Of a stretch of DNA of 64,000 bases, positions 1-7,867 are shown in pieces. The notes below the pieces were generated by a model. It saw nothing but the letters and a program-made list of their open reading frames with translations, was not told where the DNA came from and searched no databases. Positions within the stretch are counted from its first letter, which is position 1. Each line of letters starts with the position of its first letter. The translations under genes were made by a program, and so were the position numbers. The stretch covers positions 248,001 through 312,000 of the forward strand of contig CAVPIK010000003.1 in the NCBI GenBank assembly GCA_963704975.1. Direction: 5' to 3'. The stretch comes from JAGNDO01 sp963704975. GTDB taxonomy: Bacteria > Chloroflexota > Anaerolineae > Caldilineales > Caldilineaceae.

Positions 1-2
1 CT

Positions 3-866
3 GTCTCCTTGATCCCCTATCGCCTGCTGCCCAGCTATTGGCGGAATGCCGGTGAGGGGTTTATCGCCGGGCCGGGCCAGGTACCCACCTTCATCCAAGT
101 CCAGCGCCCGGCGGAGCAAGTGGTGGGCGACAAGGACAACGATCGCGTCGATGAGGTGATCATCTTTGGGGATGCCAATTTCTTGACCCACCTGACCATC
201 GTGTGGTGGCAAGGCCCGGCCAAAGGCTACGGGGTCACCCACCTGGCCGCGCCCGGCGGATTGGATATCACCGACTGGTCTGGCCAGGATAATGCCTCCA
301 CCGTTGTGGAGGTGGATGGCTACTTCCCCGAAGAGAACAGCCGCAGCCTCCTCTGTCGAAAAGTCACCTATGATCGCGCCGTGCCCGCCGATACCGAGCG
401 TGATGCCGACGATTACCGATACACCCTGGGTTTCACCGCCCGCCCCCAGGGTCTTACCTTCTGCCCCAGCGATAGATTCGCCACGGGCACGCCGTATCCC
501 ACCTATACCTATTATCCGGAAGCCACGGTTTTGGCCTTTTTGCTCCACCCCCAAACCGAGCGGGTGAACACCAAGAGCATGAAAGAGCTTGTTTCGGGCG
601 ATGCGGCTCTGTTGGAAAAGATCGATGGGTGGCTGGGCGAGTCGCCCCGGGTCCAATCCCTCACCTACTACACCACCTTGGGGGACGTCGAAACCAGCGC
701 CGATGCATTCCAGAAGGAAACCATGCAGATGAACGTGGTGGCCGAATTGGTGGTCACCGAAGACGACCAAGTCCGCACCCGGTTTATCACCTTTGTCCTC
801 CAGCACCAGCCGCCCAGTTTTGATGGCCGACGGATGCCGCCGACCGCCGGTCAGATCGGTGGCTGA
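3..866 (+). CDS. Hypothetical protein, 5' end cut by window edge
   Basis: The reading frame is open from the left edge of the window, so the true start lies upstream. The TTG at 9 is only the first possible in-window start. About 285 residues are visible, rich in Trp, Tyr and Pro, with no transmembrane segment and no motif I recognise. The alternating hydrophobic pattern looks like a beta-rich extracytoplasmic domain. The missing N-terminus could hold a membrane anchor or a prepilin leader. It ends 19 bases before the next gene on the same strand. The function is unknown and I assign none. Confidence 0.6.
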   Translation, partial: VSLIPYRLLPSYWRNAGEGFIAGPGQVPTFIQVQRPAEQVVGDKDNDRVDEVIIFGDANFLTHLTIVWWQGPAKGYGVTHLAAPGGLDITDWSGQDNASTVVEVDGYFPEENSRSLLCRKVTYDRAVPADTERDADDYRYTLGFTARPQGLTFCPSDRFATGTPYPTYTYYPEATVLAFLLHPQTERVNTKSMKELVSGDAALLEKIDGWLGESPRVQSLTYYTTLGDVETSADAFQKETMQMNVVAELVVTEDDQVRTRFITFVLQHQPPSFDGRRMPPTAGQIGG

Positions 867-885
867 TTATCGACGCGGTTAACCC

Positions 886-2310
886 ATGATCCTGCGCCGC
901 CATGCCGTCCTCAACGCCACCCATATTGAAGCCACCCTGCGCCAGGGCCAGTCCGAAAGCGTGATCTTTCTTTCGGGCCGATCTTCCGGGCGGACGGTGG
1001 CCGAGCATCTTTCCGCCTTGGCCAACGCCGACGGCGGCTTGCTGATCCTGGGGGTGACGGCCAAGGGCGGGGTGCAGAAGGAGGCGGACCCGGATCTCAT
1101 GGCCGAAACCGCGGCCCAGGCCGGTCTGCTCACAGATCCGCCCCTGATCTTGCCCTCGGCCCAGGTGGTGGCCCTGGCCGATTCCGCCCCGGTGGTGGTG
1201 GTGCAGGTGCCGCCGGGCTTGCCCCATGTCTACAACGTCCAGGGCCGCTATCTGACCCGCCGCGGGGATCAGAACCGGGCCCTCTCCACCGCGGAACTGC
1301 GGCGGCTGCTCTTGGAACGCAGCGAAACCGGCTTCGAGGTGCGCCCGGTGGAAGGGGCCGTCCTCACCGATCTGGACCCCAAGGCCGTGGAGGACTATCT
1401 GGACCGCATCGCCGCCGCCCCCAACCTGGACGCCACCCAGATCTTGCAGGGCAAGGGCTGCCTCAGCCTGGGGGCCGACCCGGAGACACAAGGCCGAATG
1501 GGTGCCCACCATCGCCGGGCTGCTGCTCTTTGGCAAGGAACCCCAGCGCTTTTTGCGCAGCGCCGAGGTGATCTGCGTGCGCTATGCCGGGGAGAGCATG
1601 AGCGATGAATTCGAGCGCCGGGAACTTCGGCGGCTCTTTGATGGAACAAGCCCGCCAGGCCGAAGCGTTTGTACAGAGCAACATGCGCCGGGGCATGCGC
1701 ATTGCCGGCCTGGCCCGGGAAGAGACCACCGAATATCCCCTGGCCGTGGTGCGGGAGGCCATCGTCAACGCCATCGCCCACCGAGATTACAGCGTGCGGG
1801 GCGAGGGCATCCGCCTGTTGATGTTCAGCGACCGGCTGCAAATCTACAGCCCAGGGCGGCTGCCCGGCCATGTCACCTTGCAGAACCTGGTGGACGAGCG
1901 CTACAGCCGCAACGAGGCGATTGTAGCGGTGCTGACCGACTTCGGCTACATCGAGCGGTTAGGCTATGGGATTGACCGCATGATGGCGGCCATGAGCGCG
2001 GCTGGCCTGCCCGAACCCGTCTTCGAGGAGACTGCGGCGGGCTTCCAAGTCACCCTTTTCTCTGCCGGAACCGCCCTGGTCAGCGCACCGTCCCGAAGAG
2101 CAGCCCTGGGCCCACGGCTTTCTCAACGAGCGCCAGGAGAAGGCCTTGGCCTTTGTGCAGACCAACGGGCGCATCGCCAACAGCGACTACCAAACCCTGG
2201 TCCCCGACGTCAGCCCCGAAACCATCCGCCGGGATCTGGCGGATTTGGTGGAAAAGAATTTATTGTTGAAAATTGGGGCCAAACGGGCCACGTATTATAT
2301 TTTGAAATGA
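886..2310 (+). CDS. AlbA_2 (Schlafen-like) / HATPase_c_4 putative transcriptional regulator, frameshifted
   Basis: The N-terminus carries the AlbA_2 pattern (HIEATLRQGQ followed by LANADGGLLILGV). The middle resembles HATPase_c_4 (EAIVNAIAHRDYS, IYSPGRLPG, LGYGIDRMM). The C-terminus is a winged-helix-like segment (PETIRRDLADLVEKNLL). This architecture is typical of putative DNA-binding regulators with a helicase-like ATP fold; the ligand is unknown. The frame changes three times, near 1485, 1626 and 2090. Each change is cured by removing one base, and the last frame closes at TGA 2308-2310. The length of about 475 residues fits the family. I treat it as one gene with insertion errors, though a real pseudogene cannot be excluded. 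Confidence 0.7.
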
Positions 2311-2410
2311 AACGTGAAGCGTGATGCGTGAAGCGTGAAACATGAGGTCTGTTCATACTCCTCAAATTTCATGTTTCACGCCTCACGTTACACGCATCAC
2401 GTTTCACGCA
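2306..2410. repeat. Inverted word repeat (CGTGAARCGTGATG type)
   Basis: The left arm is made of degenerate units like GTGAAGCGTGATGC and the right arm (about 2369-2409) is its reverse complement, giving a hairpin of roughly 35-40 bp. It fills the whole gap between the regulator gene and the Shine-Dalgarno site (CGGAGG) of the thiolase gene. It could end the upstream transcript, but there is no T-tract. Confidence 0.75.
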
Positions 2411-2424
2411 ACCGGAGGCATTGA

Positions 2425-3588
2425 ATGCGCAACGTATCTATCGTCGGAATCGGCCAGACGCCTGTGGGCGAGCATTGGGATCGGTCTATCCGCCACTTGG
2501 GCTATGACGCGGTCTCCGCGGCCATGCGGGATGCCAACATCGAGCGGGCGGACGCCCTCTATGTGGGCAACATGATGAGCGGTTCCCTGTTGGGCCAGGA
2601 GCATCTGGCCACCCTGATCGCCGACTTCTGCGGTCTGCGGGGCATCGAGGCGGCCAAGATCGAGGCGGCCTGCGGCAGCGGCGCGGCGGCCCTGCGCGTG
2701 GGCTACATGGCCGTGGCCAGCGGCCTCCACGACGTGGTGATTGTGGCCGGTGTGGAAAAAATGACCGATTCCGTGGGCATGGATGTCACCGCCGGCCTGG
2801 CCACCGCATCGGATGCGGACTATGAGGCCCTGATGGGCGTCAGCTTTGTGGGGCTGAACGCCCTGGTGATGCAGCGCTACATGTACGAGTACAACGTGCC
2901 CATGGAAGGCTTCGCCAACTTTAGCATCAACGCCCACCGCAACGGGGCCAACAACCCCAACGCCATGTTCCAAAAGCCCATCAGCCTCAAGACCTATCAA
3001 AACGCCCCCATGATCGCCTCGCCCATCAACATGATGGACAGCAGCCCGGTCTGTGACGGCGCGGCCGCCGTGATCCTGGTCCCCACCCAGATGGTGCGGG
3101 AATATACCACGGGCAACCACCGGGGCGCGGTGCAGATCATCGGCAGCGCCAGCGCCACGGACACCCTGGCCGTCCACGACCGCAAGGATCCCCTGTGGCT
3201 GAACGCCGCCTACATCAGCAGCCAAAAAGCCTATTTGCAGGCCGGTCTCACCCCCCAGGACATCAACGTCTTCGAGGTCCACGACGCCTTCACCATCATG
3301 GCCGCGCTGAGTTTGGAAGCGTCCGGCTTTGCCAAGCGGGGCGAGGGCTGGCGCTTTGCCCAAGAAGAGCTGATCGGCATCGACAGCCAGTTGCCCCTCA
3401 GCACCATGGGCGGGCTGAAGAGCCGGGGCCATCCTGTGGGGGCCACCGGGGTCTATCAGATCGTCGAGACCGTTCTGCAACTCACCGGCGGGGCGGGGGC
3501 CAACCAGGTCAAGAACGCCCGCATCGGCATGGCCCAAAACATCGGCGGCAGCGGGGCCACCATTTTGACGCATATTTTGGGGGTGTGA
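2425..3588 (+). CDS. Thiolase family protein (acetyl-CoA acetyltransferase, archaeal type)
   Basis: The 387-residue protein has the thiolase layout. A nucleophilic Cys lies near residue 83 (AACGSGAAAL). The general-base region is VFEVHDAF, and the C-terminal GGLKSRGHPVGATG holds the conserved His. The short archaeal/SCP-x type usually works with a DUF35 protein, and one follows at 3986. In Archaea and Chloroflexota this pair, often with HMG-CoA synthase, makes acetoacetyl-CoA for the mevalonate pathway or handles acyl-CoA thiolysis. No HMG-CoA synthase is present here, so the pathway is open. ATG 2425 is preceded by CGGAGG. The frame is intact. Confidence 0.88.
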   Translation: MRNVSIVGIGQTPVGEHWDRSIRHLGYDAVSAAMRDANIERADALYVGNMMSGSLLGQEHLATLIADFCGLRGIEAAKIEAACGSGAAALRVGYMAVASGLHDVVIVAGVEKMTDSVGMDVTAGLATASDADYEALMGVSFVGLNALVMQRYMYEYNVPMEGFANFSINAHRNGANNPNAMFQKPISLKTYQNAPMIASPINMMDSSPVCDGAAAVILVPTQMVREYTTGNHRGAVQIIGSASATDTLAVHDRKDPLWLNAAYISSQKAYLQAGLTPQDINVFEVHDAFTIMAALSLEASGFAKRGEGWRFAQEELIGIDSQLPLSTMGGLKSRGHPVGATGVYQIVETVLQLTGGAGANQVKNARIGMAQNIGGSGATILTHILGV

Positions 3589-3600
3589 CCGAACGCCAGC

Positions 3601-3670
3601 ATCCGCCGGTTGAGTAGGTCGGGGCAGTTTCCGACCGTATCGAAGCCAGAGGATGCGGGTTGACCGCAGA
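3601..3670. repeat. Repeat family A, copy A1 (half element)
   Basis: This stretch contains CGGTTGAGTAGGTCGGGG, CAGTTTCCGACCGTATCGA and GCGGGTTGACC, matching the left half of the fuller copies near 9.0 and 10.5 kb. The right half (CGATACG to CTCAACCG) is absent. It lies just after the thiolase stop. Confidence 0.8.
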
Positions 3671-3722
3671 AGGTCCTGGAAGACTGACCCGGCCAGAGCA
3701 GAGAAGAATCGGTTTGCAACCC

Positions 3723-3755
3723 AGACGTCCGACTTTTTCAAAAAGTCGGACGTCT
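3723..3755. terminator. Perfect 33-base palindrome, probable terminator of the thiolase gene
   Basis: AGACGTCCGACTTTTT, one C, then the exact complement form a 16-bp stem. The stem carries its own A and T runs, so it can act in either direction. The rest of the 3588-3986 gap shows only repeat A1 and AT-rich sequence before the DUF35 gene. Confidence 0.6.
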
Positions 3756-3985
3756 TCTTGATCCGGGAGACCACACACCAAAAACTACGTAGAATCTGGT
3801 AGAGCATTCGGGTAGGTTACATAATGTACTGATTTTGAGGAAGAAATCCTACTGTCAAAAGCTATCAGAAGCCAAAACGACCCGTTTTTGGTAGAAAATG
3901 GCGGCCACATCCTGGTATACTCAGCCCTATGTGACGAGTATCCAACCTAAAATTTTGATAAGCACTTCCGAGAGGACATCTATTT

Positions 3986-4390
3986 ATGAGCATCGCAACC
4001 ATGTGGCGGACCAAGAACCAGCGCTATAGCCTGACCGGTGAAGTCTGCCCCGAGTGTCACAAAGCCATCTTCCCGCCCCGGGATGTCTGCCCCCATTGCA
4101 GCGAGCAGGCCGGCCCCGCCCACACCATGAGCGGCCTGGGCGAAGTCTACAGTTTCAGCACCATGTACAGCGTCCCCAAGGGCTTTGGCGATCAGGCCCC
4201 CTACACCATCGCCCTGGTCAAGTTGCAGGAGGGTGAGATGGTCACCGCCCAGTTGACCGATGTGGACGAGTCCGATGTCAAGATCGGCATGAAGGTGGAG
4301 ATGGTCACCCGCAAGCTGCGGGAAGAGGGCGAGGAGGGCCAGATCATCTACGGCTACAAATTTCGCCCCATGATGGCCCTGGCCGCCTAG
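3986..4390 (+). CDS. DUF35 OB-fold / zinc-ribbon acyl-CoA-associated protein
   Basis: A 134-residue protein with an N-terminal rubredoxin-like zinc ribbon (Cys 21, 24, 35 and 38, as CPEC and CPHC) and an OB-fold. DUF35 proteins bridge archaeal-type thiolase and HMG-CoA synthase or accompany SCP-x thiolases, binding the CoA part of the substrate. The thiolase gene lies 400 bases upstream on the same strand, which supports partnership although the two are probably separate transcripts. ATG 3986 follows AGAGGA at a good distance. The frame is intact. Confidence 0.85.
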   Translation: MSIATMWRTKNQRYSLTGEVCPECHKAIFPPRDVCPHCSEQAGPAHTMSGLGEVYSFSTMYSVPKGFGDQAPYTIALVKLQEGEMVTAQLTDVDESDVKIGMKVEMVTRKLREEGEEGQIIYGYKFRPMMALAA

Positions 4391-4428
4391 CCATCCCGAA
4401 ATAGCGCAATCGCATAGATACTCAACCC

Positions 4429-4464
4429 ACGCCAGGATCTGTGATCACAGATCCTGGCGTTTTG
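4429..4464 (+). terminator. Rho-independent terminator after DUF35 gene
   Basis: ACGCCAGGATCTGTG pairs exactly with the following CACAGATCCTGGCGT and is followed by TTTTG. It is a strong stem 39 bases past the stop codon. Confidence 0.8.
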
Positions 4465-4481
4465 CTGCTTGCAAGGTAACT

Positions 4482-4616
4482 ACCAACCCCCTCCCAACCT
4501 CCCCCAGATTGGGGGAGGAGCATGATCGCCGCCGAGAGGCCGGATCGACGAAGACGAGAGTCCGGTAAACCTGATCTGTTCCCTCCCTAATCTGGGGAGG
4601 GCTAGGGTGGGGTTGG
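4482..4616. repeat. Repeat family B, copy B1
   Basis: About 135 bases of imperfect palindrome. Each end carries its own small palindrome (CTCCCCCAGATTGGGGGAG and CTCCCTAATCTGGGGAG) around a core with AGTCCGGTAAACCTGATC. It is the reverse complement of the copies at 41.5 and 48.8 kb. Confidence 0.85.
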
Positions 4617-4639
4617 CAATTGCTTTTGACTTTCGTGTA

Positions 4640-4668
4640 TAGACAATTGCCCCCGATTGTGCCATAAT
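4640..4668 (+). promoter_or_regulatory. Candidate sigma-70-type promoter
   Basis: TAGACA, 17 bases, CATAAT. Each hexamer differs from consensus at one position. It would start transcription near 4675, about 30 bases before the ATG at 4704, just after repeat B1. Confidence 0.5.
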
Positions 4669-4703
4669 TGGGCCATCAATTCTATTCAGGGAGGACCATC
4701 GAT

Positions 4704-5978
4704 ATGCCCAAAACATCGATTTACCCAAGTTATACAGAGTGTGTGACCCTGGCTCTGCGCGAGGCGGACGGCCCCATGAGCATGGATGAGCTGTTGGCCG
4801 CGGTCGAGTCTATGCGCCCCCTGACCAAGAGCGCCCGTAGCGCCGTCTATCAGGCCATGGGCAAGCTCTATCAGGCCATCCCTGTGAGCGAGGGACACTT
4901 TGGCTGGCTCTCGTCCCTGCTGCGGGGAAACACCTTCCGCCACACGTTGAGCAAGGTCGAACTGCGCCGGGGCGTGCTCTATTTGGACGAAATGCTGCAC
5001 GGCGTCCTGGCCCCGGACTTCTTCCAGACCCAGCGCATGGATCTGCAACCGGTCTACCTGACCCTGATCGGCGAGAGCGAGCCCCTCTCCATCCCCATCA
5101 CCATTGACCGCAAGGTCTGGGCGCTGAAATTTGGCGAGAGCCTGGCCAAGTGGGTGGACGCCGCCGGCGGCCAGCCCCAGGACGACGTGATGATCCGGGT
5201 GGACGACGCCGAGGCCCGCCGCTTCACCCTGCGTTTGCAGCCCAAAGAGATGCGGGACGCCGAGGCGATGGACCGGCGCAACCTGGCTGTGGCCCTCGTC
5301 GCCGAAGAGATTTTGCGCCTGGACCGCAAGCTACGCACCTACATGCCCGTCTGGGATCTGGCCGCCCTCCTCATCGGCCAGGGCTTCTTCCAGGATCCGG
5401 TCCCCCCGGACGAGTTGCACCTGATCCTGGCCCGCTATAGCACCCTCCACTATCACCCAGGCAAGGGCTATGCCTTGGCCGAAGCGTACGGTTCGTTCGA
5501 TGGCCGCGCCCCAGCCAAGGTTGACCCCTTTCTCGAAACCGACCCGTCCCTTCTGTTTGGCCAGAGATATGGCCTTGATGACAATTCGGGGATCGACAAC
5601 GTCTCCCTGTGGGATGACGACGACGCAGCCCTGGCCGATGAAGCGGGATATCAAGAATACACGGACATAGACAACGTCCTCGACCCGGACGATCTTGAAA
5701 ACCTGCCCTGTCCCGACTATCAGGCCTATCTGGAGGTCTACGAAACCCTCGACTTTGACGACACCCCCCTGGGCCACGATGAGTACCATCTCCTAGAGGC
5801 CGAGTTGGAAGGCTTGGTCAGCCTGGAATATGAATTTGGCTATCTGATGCCGGATCAAGAGGCCCGCAAGATCCAACTGGGCGAGCGGCTCTTCATCGAC
5901 CCGGACAGCATGTACGACAATTTTGGCGACGACATGGACACCTCGGACATGGACGGCCCGCCTTTCTGGGAAAACTAG
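4704..5978 (+). CDS. HARE-HTH-like protein with long acidic C-terminal region
   Basis: ATG 4704 follows GGGAGG, and the 425-residue frame is intact. Residues 1-80 look like a HARE-HTH winged-helix module (GPMSMDELLAAVESM, then FGWLSSLLRG). A central alpha/beta region follows. From about residue 290 the sequence is strongly acidic, with many Asp and Glu runs. This order resembles the delta subunit of Firmicutes RNA polymerase, although that protein is much shorter, so the resemblance may be convergent. I know no characterised homologue. It has its own promoter and terminator and so is probably monocistronic. A role in transcription is inference only. Confidence 0.6.
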   Translation: MPKTSIYPSYTECVTLALREADGPMSMDELLAAVESMRPLTKSARSAVYQAMGKLYQAIPVSEGHFGWLSSLLRGNTFRHTLSKVELRRGVLYLDEMLHGVLAPDFFQTQRMDLQPVYLTLIGESEPLSIPITIDRKVWALKFGESLAKWVDAAGGQPQDDVMIRVDDAEARRFTLRLQPKEMRDAEAMDRRNLAVALVAEEILRLDRKLRTYMPVWDLAALLIGQGFFQDPVPPDELHLILARYSTLHYHPGKGYALAEAYGSFDGRAPAKVDPFLETDPSLLFGQRYGLDDNSGIDNVSLWDDDDAALADEAGYQEYTDIDNVLDPDDLENLPCPDYQAYLEVYETLDFDDTPLGHDEYHLLEAELEGLVSLEYEFGYLMPDQEARKIQLGERLFIDPDSMYDNFGDDMDTSDMDGPPFWEN

Positions 5979-5988
5979 CCCGCCCACC

Positions 5989-6024
5989 AAAAAGGACCGC
6001 CGGGCTATCCCGACGGTCCTTTTT
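5989..6024 (+). terminator. Rho-independent terminator
   Basis: AAAAAGGACCG pairs with CGGTCCTTTTT across a GC-rich loop, starting 11 bases after the stop at 5978. Confidence 0.85.
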
Positions 6025-6040
6025 CATCTATTCACACCAC

Positions 6041-6110
6041 TCGCCCCCCGGCCACCCAACTTTGGGGGAACTGTCCACCGTCTCCCCCAGAATTGGGGGC
6101 CGGGGGGCGA
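6041..6110. repeat. CCCCC-rich palindrome related to family B
   Basis: TCGCCCCCCGGCC at the left pairs with GGCCGGGGGGCGA at the right. Inside are the TTTGGGGGA and CTCCCCCAGAATTGGGGG blocks typical of family B ends. It lacks the family B core. Confidence 0.6.
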
Positions 6111-6133
6111 GATTTCAACCACCCAACCTGCCT

Positions 6134-6535
6134 ATGACCACCCACAAACCTGTCAACTGCCGCTACTTCTACGGCGACTACTTCCGGGGCAAAGAGAAGG
6201 AAACCTGCCGCCTCCTAGAGTCCACCCCCGGCAGCCGCACGGACTGGAAACGCAAACTGTGCGACACCTGCCCCGTCCCCGAACTGCTCATCACCAGCAG
6301 TTGCCGGGATCTGCTCTTGGAGGGCAAAGTCACCAAATCCTTCCTGCGCCAGCGGGTCGAGGTCAGCTTCGCCGTCTGCGTCACCCACATGATCGACCTG
6401 GCCGACCCCGCCCACTGCCCCCAATGCGAGGCCGAGTGGAAGGGGAAAAGGCTAACCGCAAGACGCGAGGTTCGCAGAGCGCAGAGATTCTCTGCGCCCT
6501 CTGCGACCTCTGCGGTTAGCTTTCTTTTTTGAATC
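6134..6535 (+). CDS. Cysteine-rich hypothetical protein
   Basis: Starts at ATG 6134 without a clear Shine-Dalgarno site. About 100 residues precede the suspicious tail. Cysteines fall in patterns (NCRYFYG, KETCRLL, LCDTCPVPE, SSCRDL, VCVTHM, HCPQCEAEW) suggesting one or two zinc sites or an Fe-S cluster; no family is recognised. The last ~25 residues are read through a palindrome and look artificial. Removing one base from the GGGG near 6440 would end the protein at KGKG just before that palindrome, which is my preferred reading. It converges on the patatin gene. Confidence 0.55.
6451..6533. terminator. Bidirectional hairpin between convergent genes
   Basis: GCTAACCGCA..GAGGTTCGCAGAG at the left pairs imperfectly with CTCTGCG..CCTCTGCGGTTAGC at the right, ending in TTTCTTTTTT. 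It sits between the Cys-rich gene (plus) and the patatin gene (minus) and can serve both. Confidence 0.65.
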
Positions 6536-7523
6536 ACGCACTAGCCTGGGTGGATGGATGATCCGTACCGCCAAGGCTACTTTTTTGGTCATCGACCGTG
6601 GGGGCGGCGGGGACCGATCGTGCCCACATGCGCCTGGCCCGGTTGCCAAGCTGGCTCAGGACAGATCTTGGTTCCACGGCAAGGTGAGGCCGGCTGCCCG
6701 GCAACGTGTCCAAGAACTCCTGCATGGCCACGTACCCGGCCTCGATCATGCGGTCGGCCTGGGTGAAGTCCAGATCACTGGGCGGGTTGGGCATGGTCAG
6801 GGGCACATAGTGCAACTTCACCTTGCCGGTCTTCTCGGTCAAAAAGAGATCGTGGTCCGCTTGCAGCCGCAACATGGTGCTGACGCTGCGCCCCATCACA
6901 TTCATGACCCCCTTGACCAAATTCCCCTCACGTTTGCTCGTATCCGCCAAATGCAGGGCATAGATCTCCGTCGCCCCCCGTTCCAAAGCCACCCGCAAGG
7001 GCAGGGGAGTGATCGTGCCGCCGTCGATATACTGGCGACCGTTCACCTCCCACGGCGGATGCATGGGGGGCAGGGCCGTGCTGGCCATCAGCGCGTCCAG
7101 GATGTGATCCCCCGGATCGTCGCCAAAGACATGCAGTCCGCCGCTCTCCAGATCCGTGGCCGTGATGAAGAGCTTGAAAGCCGGTGCCGCCGCCAGGGTT
7201 TGGGCCGGGGTGGTGCCTGTGCGCTGCAAGAAATCGTAGAAATTGCGATTGTCGTAAAAGCTGTCCTTGCGGCTGACAATGCGCCACAATGTCCCCACCC
7301 GGCTGCCCGGATAGATGTCGTCCAAGGTCGTCTCTCGCCACACCTGGGCCAACTCCTCCACCATCTCCGGAGAGAATTCCCGGGACAAATAGGCCGCGTT
7401 CAACGCCCCGGCGGAACAGCCCACCACCATGTCAGGCCGAATGCCCCGCTCCAGCAAGGCCCGAACCGCCCCAACCTGAATTGGGCCACGGTTGCCGCCG
7501 CCACTAAAAACAAATGCACGCAT
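6534..7523 (-). CDS. Patatin-like phospholipase
   Basis: A 329-residue protein with an intact frame. The oxyanion-hole motif GGGNRG lies near residue 8, the GCSAG nucleophile elbow holds Ser 37, and the second member of the Ser-Asp dyad is in YIDGG near residue 168. These define the patatin/NTE lipid acyl hydrolase fold. There is no signal peptide, so it is probably cytosolic or membrane-associated. The start follows AAGGAGACC. A second, unrelated-looking patatin lies at 15780. The substrate is unknown. Confidence 0.88.
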   Translation of the reverse strand: MRAFVFSGGGNRGPIQVGAVRALLERGIRPDMVVGCSAGALNAAYLSREFSPEMVEELAQVWRETTLDDIYPGSRVGTLWRIVSRKDSFYDNRNFYDFLQRTGTTPAQTLAAAPAFKLFITATDLESGGLHVFGDDPGDHILDALMASTALPPMHPPWEVNGRQYIDGGTITPLPLRVALERGATEIYALHLADTSKREGNLVKGVMNVMGRSVSTMLRLQADHDLFLTEKTGKVKLHYVPLTMPNPPSDLDFTQADRMIEAGYVAMQEFLDTLPGSRPHLAVEPRSVLSQLGNRARRMWARSVPAAPTVDDQKSSLGGTDHPSTQASA

Positions 7524-7545
7524 AGGGGGTCTCCTTTATTGAGAC

Positions 7546-7595
7546 GTGTTGCGTATTGCGTCTTTCGTGGCACGGAACACGCAATACGCAACACA
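7546..7595. repeat. Inverted word repeat (GTGTTGCGTATTGCGT type)
   Basis: GTGTTGCGTATTGCGT and its exact reverse complement ACGCAATACGCAACAC flank an 18-base loop. It lies between the divergent patatin and thiamine-transport genes, just upstream of the riboswitch promoter. Confidence 0.85.
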
Positions 7596-7598
7596 GTA

Positions 7599-7607
7599 TG
7601 CTATACT
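7599..7607 (+). promoter_or_regulatory. Extended -10 promoter for the TPP riboswitch transcript
   Basis: TGCTATACT is an extended -10 element. No good -35 is visible. Transcription would start near 7614, just before the riboswitch aptamer. Confidence 0.5.
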
Positions 7608-7621
7608 TACGCTACAAATCA

Positions 7622-7710
7622 ACGGGGGGCTCGGAAGTGCCGGGCTGAGAGAGCGACCAATCTGTCGCCAACCCTTCAAACCTGATCTGGATAATGCCAG
7701 CGTAGGGAAC
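7622..7710 (+). promoter_or_regulatory. TPP riboswitch (THI element)
   Basis: Contains the hallmark conserved blocks of the thiamine pyrophosphate aptamer: CGGGCTGAGAG, AACCCTTCAAACCTGATCTG and AATGCCAGCGTAGGGAA. The order and spacing match the THI element. A terminator follows directly, so high TPP would be expected to stop transcription of the thiamine-binding protein gene. Confidence 0.95.
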
Positions 7711-7724
7711 ATCCGTAGGTTCGT

Positions 7725-7757
7725 AACGGCATTCCTTGTGGGTGCCGTTTTTTTTGT
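7725..7757 (+). terminator. Expression-platform terminator of the TPP riboswitch
   Basis: AACGGCA pairs with TGCCGTT and is followed by a run of T. It begins about 15 bases after the aptamer, as expected for transcriptional attenuation. Confidence 0.85.
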
Positions 7758-7767
7758 TGAGAGATGC

Positions 7768-7842
7768 GAGGGGCGAATTGCGAGGGGCGAGGTGGGTAGG
7801 CTATGCGTAACGCATCACTCGCCCCTCGCAATTCGCCCCCCG
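7768..7842. repeat. Inverted word repeat (GCGAGGGGCGAATT type)
   Basis: GCGAGGGGCGAATTGCGAGG at the left and CCTCGCAATTCGCCCC at the right form a long hairpin between the riboswitch terminator and the thiB ribosome-binding site. If transcribed it would be part of the leader. Confidence 0.8.
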
Positions 7843-7867
7843 CCCAATTGTACCAAGGAGATTACCC

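Noticed and set aside
787..1536. Long open frames on the opposite strand (for example under 787-1536, 2404-3807, 12203-12997, 42720-44165)
   Set aside because: They are antisense shadows produced by GC-rich codon use. Their products are His/Gly/Gln-rich with no motifs, while the facing frames encode recognisable families.
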